Assembly: GCA_013152615.1 (NCBI GenBank)
Contig: JAADGA010000033.1
Coordinates: forward strand, 7,810 to 24,168
Reading direction: 5' to 3'
Source of the DNA: Alphaproteobacteria bacterium
GTDB lineage: Bacteria; Pseudomonadota; Alphaproteobacteria; Sphingomonadales; Emcibacteraceae
DNA: 16,359 nucleotides
The notes beneath the pieces were generated by a model, which searched no databases, was not told the origin of the DNA, and worked only from the letters and a program-made list of their open reading frames with translations. Within the stretch, counting starts at the first letter, position 1; each line of letters starts with the position of its first letter. The position numbers and the translations under genes are program-made. Of the stretch, positions 7,776 to 14,095 are shown in pieces.

Positions 7776-8934
7776 GGTAAAGCTTCTGGTTGTTGATGAT
7801 GAAGTTGATTTTGCCGAGTTTGTGGCGGAAGTGGCAGAGGGTATGGGGCTGGACGTTGTCTTAACCGATGATCCGGCGGAATTTGCCCTGCTTTATAGTA
7901 TTGATATCAATATTTTTGTGCTTGATCTGTTTATGCCCGATACCGACGGGGTTGAGCTGCTGCGGTTTCTTCATGACAATAACAGCGAAGCGTCGGTCAT
8001 CTTTATGAGTGGCAAGGATGAAACTGTGCTTCATACGGCTCAGGAACTTGCCCATGAACAGGGGTTGACGGTGCTCGGGACATTACAGAAACCATTCCGG
8101 GCGCAGGAGCTGGAAAAGCTGCTGACAAAATATGTGGAGGAGACCCGGCCACAAGGGCGCGTCATCAATGAAATGCCGACGCCGGATGATTTACGTCGGG
8201 CGCTGGCGAATAACGAGCTGACACTGGTTTACCAGCCACAGATAAATATTGTGGATCATGAAATCAAAGGGGTCGAGGTGCTGATCAGGTGGCACCATCC
8301 GCTCATGGGTGAAATCCCGGCCAGTTATTTTATCCCCCTTGCCGAAAATAATAATCTGATTATGGATATTTCCTCATTTGTGACCAAGGCCGCCATCCAC
8401 CAGATGGTATATTGGGAAAAAATAGGCCTTGATCTGAAAATATCAATTAATTTCTCTCCTAAAATACTGGATGATCTGGACCTGCCCGAAAAACTGGTAA
8501 CCTGTGCGATGGAAATGGATGCCGATATATCCAATGTTACGATAGAGGTTACCGAAACCGCCATCATGTCGGATGTCATGCGTTATATGGATATTCTCAC
8601 CCGCCTCAAAATGAAGGGCTTTGCCCTCGCCATTGATGATTTTGGTACCGGCTATTCTTCGTTGCAGCAACTGGTTCGTACCCCGTTTACCGAACTTAAA
8701 ATTGACAAGGTTTTTGTTCGGGGCATGATAAGAGACAAGAAATGCCGCTCAATTGTGGAAATCTCGATTCTGCTGGCGCACAAGCTTGATATGACGGTGG
8801 TTGCCGAGGGAATCGAGAATGAAAAGACGTGGAATCTGCTCCATGACCTTGGTTGTGATCATGGTCAGGGGTTTTTTATGGGCAGACCAATGGCGGCGGC
8901 AGAAATAGAATCATGGATAGACCAGCGAAGATAA
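7768..8934 (+). CDS. Receiver-EAL response regulator, cyclic-di-GMP phosphodiesterase
   Basis: A 388-residue cytoplasmic response regulator. The receiver (1-120) has D10/D11, phospho-Asp53, S81 and K108. The EAL domain (about 140-385) should cut c-di-GMP to pGpG. The EAL motif reads E170-V-L, and the metal and catalytic residues are all there: N228, E260 and E263 (EVTE), D290/D291 (DDFGTGYSS), K311, E347 and Q367. From memory, each lies five residues before its match in Pseudomonas RocR (E175, N233, E265, D295, D296, K316, E352, Q372), so the architecture is the same with no net gaps. ATG 7768 is chosen since the domain starts there, behind the purine-rich AGAAGAAG. A frame open 24 codons further upstream lies inside the kinase gene. 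The 8-base overlap suggests translational coupling, and the kinase probably phosphorylates Asp53. Confidence 0.94.
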   Translation: MNKVKLLVVDDEVDFAEFVAEVAEGMGLDVVLTDDPAEFALLYSIDINIFVLDLFMPDTDGVELLRFLHDNNSEASVIFMSGKDETVLHTAQELAHEQGLTVLGTLQKPFRAQELEKLLTKYVEETRPQGRVINEMPTPDDLRRALANNELTLVYQPQINIVDHEIKGVEVLIRWHHPLMGEIPASYFIPLAENNNLIMDISSFVTKAAIHQMVYWEKIGLDLKISINFSPKILDDLDLPEKLVTCAMEMDADISNVTIEVTETAIMSDVMRYMDILTRLKMKGFALAIDDFGTGYSSLQQLVRTPFTELKIDKVFVRGMIRDKKCRSIVEISILLAHKLDMTVVAEGIENEKTWNLLHDLGCDHGQGFFMGRPMAAAEIESWIDQRR

Positions 8935-9260
8935 ATCATAAGGTCTGCCATGGTCAGGCCCTGTGCGCAGCGGGCAAATGAGCGTGCCATATCCCCCCGA
9001 AATCCCGATTTCTATAGCAGTTTCAAAATATTAGATTGATTTTTCGGATCATCTAACATAAAAGCATATATTGAGTTACGTTGATTCTCCTATTTGAGGA
9101 TATAAATAGAATCTTAAACAGATCCTCTCTGAGGTGTTTGGTCCATTTAATTGGGTCCTGCTGTCTGTTTCTAGAGCTTCAATTCCGGACTTATACGAAC
9201 TCTTGAACATGCCGCAGAGAAAGCGGAGAATATATAATACAGACACTAAGGAAGCTTAAA
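8935..9260. other. Intergenic region with small stem-loops
   Basis: No gene is seen in these 326 bases. GGTCTG (8942-8947) pairs with CAGGCC (8955-8960), a short hairpin 8 bases after the EAL gene's stop but without a T-run. TTAGAT and GAT (9031-9040) pair with ATC and ATCTAA (9048-9056), with one bulged T and a loop TTTTCGG. CCTC (9124-9127) pairs with GAGG (9131-9134). TATAAT at 9233-9238 lies close before the cold-shock gene but has no fitting -35; TTGAAC at 9203-9208 with GAGAAT 17 bases on is an alternative. The region may be the promoter and leader of the cold-shock gene. Confidence 0.4.
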
Positions 9261-9472
9261 ATGGCTACTGGCACAGCACAGTAAAATGGTTTAACACAAA
9301 TAAAGGCTATGGCTTTATCGCCCCTGATGAAGGCGGTAAAGATGTATTCGTACATATAACAGAACTGGAGAAATCCGGCATTCGTCAACTGGATGATGGA
9401 CAAAAAGTAAGCTATGAAGTAGCTGAAAACCGGGGCAAAGAAGCCGCCGCCAGCGTTCAGCTGATTAACTAG
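9261..9472 (+). pseudogene. Cold-shock protein (CspA family), frameshifted
   Basis: CspA proteins are small beta-barrel RNA chaperones of the cytoplasm. ATG 9261 follows AAGGAAG (9248-9254) by 6 bases and opens MATGTAQ, then hits TAA at 9282. If the 5 extra bases at 9276-9280 are taken out, the frame runs to TAG 9470-9472 as a normal 68-residue protein, with VKWFN at 6-10, RNP1 (KGYGFI, 13-18), RNP2 (VFVHI, 27-31) and a clean ending in ASVQLIN. There is no start codon in the restored frame after the break, and a stop sits just upstream of it, so no product with RNP1 and RNP2 can be made without a -1 shift. No slippery heptamer is seen. The other 62 codons show no decay, so the lesion is recent, or it is an error in the read. 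Its terminator at 9533-9563 is intact. Confidence 0.9.
9271..9280 (+). repeat. Exact 5-bp tandem duplication that breaks the cold-shock gene
   Basis: GCACA occurs twice in a row (9271-9275, 9276-9280). One copy gives the expected family start MATGTVKWFN; two copies shift the frame by +2 and create a stop after seven codons. This is the typical product of replication slippage. Confidence 0.9.
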
Positions 9473-9487
9473 AGACACACCGTCTCT
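9471..9487 (+). repeat. Hairpin at the cold-shock gene's stop codon
   Basis: AGAGAC (9471-9476) and GTCTCT (9482-9487) are exact reverse complements with a 5-base loop; the first arm includes the last two bases of the stop codon. It may protect the 3' end of the transcript. It lacks a T-run and is distinct from the stronger stem at 9533. Confidence 0.5.
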
Positions 9488-9532
9488 GGTCCTCTCCGTT
9501 GTTGAGTATGGGAGGAATACATCTTAAAGAGC

Positions 9533-9563
9533 CGCCGCATATACATATGCGGCGCGTTTCTTT
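9533..9563 (+). terminator. Rho-independent terminator of the cold-shock gene
   Basis: CGCCGCATAT (9533-9542) and ATATGCGGCG (9545-9554) pair perfectly over 10 bp, closing in effect on the loop TACA, followed by CGTTTCTTT. On the other strand the stem is followed by GGCTCTTTAAG, so it may also stop transcripts of the leftward SH3 gene. Confidence 0.8.
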
Positions 9564-9645
9564 GCGTCTTGTTCGTCCAATCGCCGACGCATAACCCCGT
9601 TGATTACAAATAATAAAATAGCGTGAGCCGCGCTCCGGCAGCCGG

Positions 9646-10158
9646 TTAATCAAGCTTTTCCCCCTTCAGCGTCCCCCAAAAGCGGGATTGCCTGAGCCAG
9701 CCACTGAACCCGTTGACCTCCAATTCGCACCAGCCGTGGTCACAGCGGCGGATTTTGCCGATAACACCGGCCTCGGCAATGACGGCGACCGGTTGATTCC
9801 TGCCCGGATTTTTCAGCAATGGCTGACGTCGGGCAATGATCAGACCGGTTCGGCGGCTGGAGAGCAGCGGACCCCAGATCCAGCCGGTGGCCCCCTCCGA
9901 ATCGACTATTTTGCGCCAGTCCTTATATTCCGCGATTACCTTGATCGGCAGCCCGGCTTTTTTAAATATCCATATTATCGGATATTTGCCGTCGGGCCCG
10001 GTTCTGACATTAACCGTGTTTTTCGCCAGAGAGACATATCTTGGTACCGGATAACCGGATTCCCCCATCAGAATTTTTTCTCCGGCCATGGCCCCGGATA
10101 TGCCGGGGCTTGATAACAGGAACAGCATTATTATATATCTGACATGCCATCTGGCCAT
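9646..10158 (-). CDS. Exported bacterial SH3-domain protein
   Basis: A small exported protein of 170 residues. The ATG at 10158 starts a good signal peptide (MARWHVRYIIMLFLLSS..., likely cleavage after AMA, about residue 25), whereas the frame upstream of it is basic and Cys-containing with no export signal, so the longer form is unlikely. A purine-rich AGAAGAAA lies about 7 bases before the ATG. The mature part has two SH3-like repeats: one at about 43-105 (NTVNVRTGPDGKYPI, GWIWGPLLS) and one at about 110-160 (WCELEVNGFSGWLRQ). Such SH3 families in alphaproteobacteria are thought to bind the cell wall or sit in the periplasm; the exact role is not known. It diverges from the 2-hydroxyacid dehydrogenase gene with 168 bases between the starts. 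Confidence 0.85.
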   Translation of the reverse strand: MARWHVRYIIMLFLLSSPGISGAMAGEKILMGESGYPVPRYVSLAKNTVNVRTGPDGKYPIIWIFKKAGLPIKVIAEYKDWRKIVDSEGATGWIWGPLLSSRRTGLIIARRQPLLKNPGRNQPVAVIAEAGVIGKIRRCDHGWCELEVNGFSGWLRQSRFWGTLKGEKLD

Positions 10159-10227
10159 TGTGAATTTTCTTCTGTCGGGTTGCCCCGGTATTTTTTTACG
10201 TCCGCAGGTGAATATTGATCGAGACAT

Positions 10228-10256
10228 TTGAAACTGTCCGGAAACTCTGCTAGATA
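10228..10256 (+). promoter_or_regulatory. Possible promoter of the 2-hydroxyacid dehydrogenase gene
   Basis: TTGAAA (10228-10233) is 17 bases before TAGATA (10251-10256), with TATGAT four bases further on. It lies about 70 bases upstream of the ATG in the gap between divergent genes. The -35 is good and the -10 poor. Confidence 0.3.
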
Positions 10257-10326
10257 TGATAGAGCAACAAAAGCTGACCACAAGGCTTTAATTACAGATT
10301 GAATAATATTTAAACCGGAGTTGTGA

Positions 10327-11313
10327 ATGACGTCCCAAAAGCCCCTGGTAATCGTCACAAGAAAGTTACCTGACATTATTGAAACCCGGATGATGGAACT
10401 GTTTAACGTCCGGCTTAATCTGGATGATCACCGTTTCAGTGCCGCCGAAATGGCCGATGCGGTCAAAGAGACGGATATTCTGGTGCCGACGGTGACCGAC
10501 CGGCTGGACGCGCGGATTCTGGCTCAGGCCGGACCCGCGCTGAAGCTGATTGCCAATTATGGGGCCGGGATTGATCATATCGATCTGGCCTCTGCCCGCA
10601 GCCGCAATATCACCGTAACCAATACCCCGGGGGTGTTGACCGAGGATACCGCCGACATGACCATGGCGATGCTGCTCGCGGTGCCGCGCCGCCTGATTGA
10701 AGGCGAACGGCTGATGCGCAGCGGCGAATGGTCCGGATGGTCGCCAACCAGCATGCGTGGTTCGCGCATCTGGGGCAAGCGGCTGGGCATTATCGGCATG
10801 GGCCGGATTGGTCAGGCGGTGGCGCGCCGGGCCAGAGCTTTTGGCCTGTCAATCCATTATCATAACCGTCACCGGGTCGGCACCGATATTGCCGAAGAGC
10901 TGGAGGCGACCTATTGGGAGAGCCTTGATCAGATGCTGGCGCGGATGGATATTATTTCAATCAACTGCCCTCACACCCCGGCCACCTATCATCTGCTGTC
11001 GGCCCGGCGGTTGAAGCTGATGCAGAAACATGCCTTTATCATCAATACCTCGCGCGGCGAAGTGATTGATGAAAATGCCCTGATCAGGATGCTGTCGGCG
11101 GGCGAACTGGCGGGGGCCGGGCTTGATGTGTTCGAGAATGAACCGGCGGTCAATTCGCGGCTTCTGCAGATGCCCAACGTGGTGGCTCTGCCCCATATGG
11201 GCTCGGCAACCACCGAAGGCCGTAATGACATGGGCGAGAAAGTTCTGATCAATATCAAGACCTTTGCCGACGGTCACAACCCGCCGGACCGGGTACTGGA
11301 AGACTGGGCCTAG
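10327..11313 (+). CDS. D-2-hydroxyacid dehydrogenase, glyoxylate/hydroxypyruvate reductase type
   Basis: A 328-residue cytoplasmic NAD(P)H-dependent enzyme that reduces 2-oxo acids such as glyoxylate or hydroxypyruvate to the D-hydroxy acids. The Rossmann motif G-M-G-R-I-G is at 157-162. The catalytic triad is complete: R243 in NTSRGEVIDE, E272 in DVFENEP and H290 in LPHMGSAT, with the family's usual spacing of 29 and 18. NYGAGIDHID (77-86) is the typical substrate loop. ATG 10327 follows GGAG (10317-10320) by 6 bases. The length is that of the family. The precise substrate cannot be told; glycerate/glyoxylate is most likely by resemblance. It converges with the MoeB-like gene. Confidence 0.92.
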   Translation: MTSQKPLVIVTRKLPDIIETRMMELFNVRLNLDDHRFSAAEMADAVKETDILVPTVTDRLDARILAQAGPALKLIANYGAGIDHIDLASARSRNITVTNTPGVLTEDTADMTMAMLLAVPRRLIEGERLMRSGEWSGWSPTSMRGSRIWGKRLGIIGMGRIGQAVARRARAFGLSIHYHNRHRVGTDIAEELEATYWESLDQMLARMDIISINCPHTPATYHLLSARRLKLMQKHAFIINTSRGEVIDENALIRMLSAGELAGAGLDVFENEPAVNSRLLQMPNVVALPHMGSATTEGRNDMGEKVLINIKTFADGHNPPDRVLEDWA

Positions 11314-11326
11314 ACGGGGGATGGAC

Positions 11327-11353
11327 CCAGACGGAATCTGGACCAGAATCTGG
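11327..11353. repeat. Alternating inverted repeats between convergent genes
   Basis: CCAGA, TCTGG, CCAGA and TCTGG stand at 11327, 11337, 11343 and 11349, so that several mutually exclusive hairpins can form. The 8-mer GAATCTGG also repeats directly at 11334 and 11346. It lies in the 56 bases between two genes that end facing each other, and may slow both polymerases. It lacks a T-run. Confidence 0.5.
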
Positions 11354-11369
11354 CGGGGCTGACAGTGCG

Positions 11370-12125
11370 CTAGGACATATGATTGCAGGCGGCGCAGCCC
11401 GGGTCCTTGGGTAAGGTAATGACACGGCTGGTGGTGCCGAGGGCGTCATAAAGCACCAGTTTCCCGGCGAGACTGTCGCCAAGATTGAGCAATTCCTTTA
11501 AGACCTCTACCGCCTGCATAGTGCCGAGAATACCGGCAACAGCACCCAGAATGCCGGCCTCGGCACAATTACCGACATTGCCCGGATGACGGGGAACAAG
11601 ACAGCGGTAACAGGGCTTGTCCGCGAGGTAGCCCTTGAAGGTGCTGATCTGGCCGTCAAACTGGCTTAACGCCGCCGAGACCAGTGGTTTTTTCAGCTTC
11701 AGGCAGCAGTCGTTAACCACAAAACGGGTGGCAAAATTATCGCAGCCATCGGCGACAATGTCATAATCCGCCATAATCTGTTCGGCATTATCCGCCGTTA
11801 GCCGGACGGGATAAGGCATGATATTCACCCCCGGATTAATCCGGTTAATCATTATTTCCGCACTGGCGGTTTTGGCGGCCCCGATCTGGTCTGTGCTATG
11901 GATAATCTGCCGTTGTAGATTGCTTAAATCAACGACATCATCGTCAATGATGCCGATGGTGCCGACTCCGGCGGCGGCCAGATACAGCATCAGCGGACTG
12001 CCAAGGCCACCGGCCCCGATGACCAGCACCCGGGAAGACAGCAATTTCTTCTGGCCACTGCCCCCGACCTGTTTCAGGATAATATGGCGGGCGTAGCGAT
12101 CAAGCTGATCGTCATCGAGAGTCAT
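11370..12125 (-). CDS. moeB: MoeB/ThiF-type E1-like adenylyltransferase
   Basis: A 251-residue cytoplasmic enzyme that adenylates the C-terminal glycine of a ubiquitin-like sulfur carrier (MoaD or ThiS) for molybdopterin or thiamine synthesis. Seen: RYARHIIL near 10-17, nucleotide loop GAGGLG (37-42), DDD (61-63), NLQRQ (69-73), DGCDN (126-130), a zinc site of two CxxC pairs (172/175 and 244/247) and C187. As I recall, E. coli MoeB uses Cys with these same numbers, which supports this start. ATG 12125 follows AAGGA by 7 bases; a TTG at 12167 would add 14 residues but lacks a ribosome site. No rhodanese domain is attached. It is last in the leftward operon, 48 bases after cysK. MoeB and ThiF cannot be firmly told apart, and no sulfur carrier gene is in the window. 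Confidence 0.88.
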   Translation of the reverse strand: MTLDDDQLDRYARHIILKQVGGSGQKKLLSSRVLVIGAGGLGSPLMLYLAAAGVGTIGIIDDDVVDLSNLQRQIIHSTDQIGAAKTASAEIMINRINPGVNIMPYPVRLTADNAEQIMADYDIVADGCDNFATRFVVNDCCLKLKKPLVSAALSQFDGQISTFKGYLADKPCYRCLVPRHPGNVGNCAEAGILGAVAGILGTMQAVEVLKELLNLGDSLAGKLVLYDALGTTSRVITLPKDPGCAACNHMS

Positions 12126-12132
12126 TGCCGTG

Positions 12133-12137
12133 TCCTT
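12133..12137 (-). promoter_or_regulatory. Ribosome binding site that decides the MoeB-like start
   Basis: AAGGA on the minus strand, 7 bases before ATG 12125. It argues against the in-frame TTG at 12167, which would start nearly at the cysK stop and has no such site. Confidence 0.65.
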
Positions 12138-12173
12138 CACCGACAGATCGCCAAGGGCAGGGTCCAAGGCCGT

Positions 12174-13157
12174 TTACAGCCCGTCAAACAGCGGGGTTGA
12201 CAGATAACGTTCGGCAAAAGAGGGGATGATAACGACAATTTTTTTGCCCTTCATATCATCGCGCCCGGCCATCTCAAGGGCGGCGGCAATGGCGGCACCC
12301 GAAGAAATTCCAACCGGAATACCTTCGAATTTCGCCACATTCCGCGCGGTTTCAAAAGCAGTCTCATTGCCGATCGTCAGCACTTCGTCAATATATTCTG
12401 TCGCCAGAACTTCGGGAATAAAACCGGCGCCTATCCCCTGAATTTTATGAGGGCCGGGTTGGCCACCGGACAGGATCGGGCTATCCTCAGGCTCAATGGC
12501 GACAAACAGAATACTGTCTTTTTTTGGCTTTAACGCCCGGGCGATACCGGTAATGGTGCCGCCGGTGCCAACCCCGGATATAACCACGTCGACGTCACCG
12601 TTGGTGTCATTCCAGATTTCGGTCGCGGTGGTGATCTCGTGGATCGCCGGATTGGCCGGATTGGCAAATTGTTGCGGCATGACCGCATTATCGGAAGCCG
12701 CTACCAGTTCTTCGGCGCGGGCAATGGCACCTTTCATGCCCCGTTCCGCCGGGGTCAGTTCAAGGTCGGCCCCGAGAATAAGCAGCATCTTGCGCCGTTC
12801 CATCGACATGCTTTCGGGCATCACCAGGGTCAGCTTATAGCCCTTGGCGGCACAGACAAAGGCCAGTGCAATCCCGGTATTGCCGGATGTCGGTTCGATA
12901 ATCCGGGTGCCTTCGGTAATTTTGCCCTGCTTTTCCAGACTGGCGATCATTGCCGCCCCGATTCGGTCCTTGACCGAGGCTAGTGGGTTGAAAAATTCAA
13001 GTTTGAGCAGGATTTCCGCGCCACTTTCCCGGCCCATCCGGTTCATCCGTACCAACGGGGTATTGCCCAGGGTTTCAATGATATTGTCATAAATTTTGCC
13101 CCGACCTTCTGTGCCGATGTCAGTAACGGTGTCGGTAACGGTTTCGGTAATGGGCAT
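12174..13157 (-). CDS. cysK: Cysteine synthase (O-acetylserine sulfhydrylase)
   Basis: A 327-residue PLP enzyme of the cytoplasm that makes L-cysteine from O-acetylserine and sulfide. The PLP lysine is K63 in NPLASVKDRIG. The substrate loop PTSGNTG is at 89-95, the phosphate-binding loop GVGTGGT at 195-201, GISSGAA at 283-289 and the typical end (ERYLST) at 316-321. The usual start (IYDNI..TLGNTPLVRMN) comes only at residue 22; before it is a Thr/Val/Asp-rich extension made from a 12-bp DNA repeat. AGGAG 8 bases before ATG 13157 supports the long form. It starts 17 bases after the Rrf2-type gene, so the two are probably co-transcribed, and the regulator may sense CysK or cysteine precursors (inference by likeness to CymR). 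CysK versus CysM is judged from overall pattern only. Confidence 0.93.
   Translation of the reverse strand: MPITETVTDTVTDIGTEGRGKIYDNIIETLGNTPLVRMNRMGRESGAEILLKLEFFNPLASVKDRIGAAMIASLEKQGKITEGTRIIEPTSGNTGIALAFVCAAKGYKLTLVMPESMSMERRKMLLILGADLELTPAERGMKGAIARAEELVAASDNAVMPQQFANPANPAIHEITTATEIWNDTNGDVDVVISGVGTGGTITGIARALKPKKDSILFVAIEPEDSPILSGGQPGPHKIQGIGAGFIPEVLATEYIDEVLTIGNETAFETARNVAKFEGIPVGISSGAAIAAALEMAGRDDMKGKKIVVIIPSFAERYLSTPLFDGL
13121..13156. repeat. Three 12-bp tandem repeats inside the start of cysK
   Basis: Units on the plus strand: CAGTAACGGTGT, CGGTAACGGTTT, CGGTAATGGGCA. They keep the frame and encode the four-residue beats P-I-T, E-T-V-T, D-T-V-T, D at the N-terminus of CysK. The shared core is GTAACGGT. 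They look like slippage growth of a short unit. Confidence 0.75.
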
Positions 13158-13174
13158 AATTATATCTCCTGCGG

Positions 13175-13630
13175 TTATATGGTGAAGGTAAAACTTTTTG
13201 CATGATCGGCCTTGATGCCTTCATTGGTGGCTTGCTGACATAAATCCTGCAAGGTGATGGTATCAAGCTCCTCAATAATGGTGTTATTAAGGCTCTCAAT
13301 CAAAGGGCTGATCACCTTGATGCCAAGGGCGGAATGAGACAGCGTGATGGTGCTGTTCTTATTCGTGTCCATATTGCTGACGATACGGACAATTTCACCG
13401 ACACAGATCCGGCGTCTTTCTCGCGCCAGATTATAGCCGCCTTTGGGACCTCTGACCCCCTTTAAAATACCGGCACGAACCAGTTGCTGCATCACCTGCT
13501 CCAGATAGCGCCCGGGAATTCCCTGGCGCTGGGTGATGTCCCGGGACTGGACCGGTCCGGTACGACCGTTATGGGCAACATCGACGACGGCCTCGAGGGC
13601 GTAAATCATTTTTCTGGTCAAACGAAACAT
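13175..13630 (-). CDS. Rrf2-family transcriptional regulator without iron-sulfur cysteines
   Basis: A 151-residue DNA-binding protein. The winged-helix part (1-85) is classic Rrf2: LTRKMIYALEAVVDVA, a recognition helix near 38-50 (IPGRYLEQVMQQL) and the wing GVRGPKGGYNLAR (58-70). Members such as IscR, NsrR and RirA bind a cluster with three Cys at about 90-105. Here only C76 and C131 exist and that segment has none, so a cluster sensor is unlikely. CymR, the cysteine-metabolism repressor of Firmicutes, also lacks them and works with CysK. This gene lies 15 bases after dut and 17 before cysK, so a role in cysteine supply is a fair inference. AAGGA lies 11 bases before ATG, a wide but usable spacing. 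No operator was recognised. Confidence 0.88.
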   Translation of the reverse strand: MFRLTRKMIYALEAVVDVAHNGRTGPVQSRDITQRQGIPGRYLEQVMQQLVRAGILKGVRGPKGGYNLARERRRICVGEIVRIVSNMDTNKNSTITLSHSALGIKVISPLIESLNNTIIEELDTITLQDLCQQATNEGIKADHAKSFTFTI

Positions 13631-13645
13631 GGTTTTCTAAATCCT

Positions 13646-14095
13646 TTAACTTTCAACACCGGTAGAGCCAAATCCTCCGGTCCCGCGGGCTGTTTGCTCA
13701 AGACTATCGCGCCGTTGCCAAACAATCCGGGTGACGGGCGCGATCACCATCTGGGCAATACGCATGCCGCGGCTGATGATAAAATCCCTGGCCCCGTGAT
13801 TGATCAGGATTACCTTGATTTCGCCGCGATAATCGCTGTCAATGGTCCCGGGGCTGTTCAGTACCGTAACCCCATACTTCCAGGCGAGGCCTGAACGCGG
13901 GCGAATCTGGGCTTCAAAGCCGGGCATCAGCGCCATGGCAAAGCCGGTCGGCACCAACAGTCGTGCGCCGACTTTGAGCCTTAGTTCGGCCTCAACCGCT
14001 GCCATCAGATCCATGCCGGCACTATTCTCGGTTTCATAGGCAGGACATTTGAGTCCCTTGCCATGGGGCAATTGCTGAAAAGCGGCAGTGGTCAT
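13646..14095 (-). CDS. dut: Deoxyuridine triphosphatase (dUTPase)
   Basis: A 149-residue homotrimeric enzyme that splits dUTP to dUMP and pyrophosphate, which keeps uracil out of DNA and feeds dTMP synthesis. All five family motifs are there in order: AGMDL (26-30), PRSGLA (66-71), [11 protein letters not shown] (83-93, with likely catalytic D86 and Y89), RIAQMVI (112-118) and the flexible P-loop-like tail [10 protein letters not shown] (137-146). The length is typical. Its ATG overlaps the coaBC stop as ATGA (4 bp), a sign of translational coupling, with GAGAGGA just upstream inside coaBC. The coaBC-dut pairing is widely conserved in bacteria. Confidence 0.97.
   Translation of the reverse strand: MTTAAFQQLPHGKGLKCPAYETENSAGMDLMAAVEAELRLKVGARLLVPTGFAMALMPGFEAQIRPRSGLAWKYGVTVLNSPGTIDSDYRGEIKVILINHGARDFIISRGMRIAQMVIAPVTRIVWQRRDSLEQTARGTGGFGSTGVES

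Noticed and set aside
9261..9290. Programmed -1 frameshift that would rescue the cold-shock protein
   Set aside because: The shift direction fits, but no slippery heptamer lies before the TAA and the exact GCACA doubling is explained better by slippage or error.
9191..9478. 95-codon hydrophobic frame antisense to the cold-shock gene
   Set aside because: It arises as the complement of the cold-shock sequence and its leader; no ribosome site and no family resemblance were seen.
9688..10113. 141-codon plus-strand frame over the SH3 gene
   Set aside because: The minus strand encodes a signal peptide and two SH3 repeats; the plus frame is a shadow.
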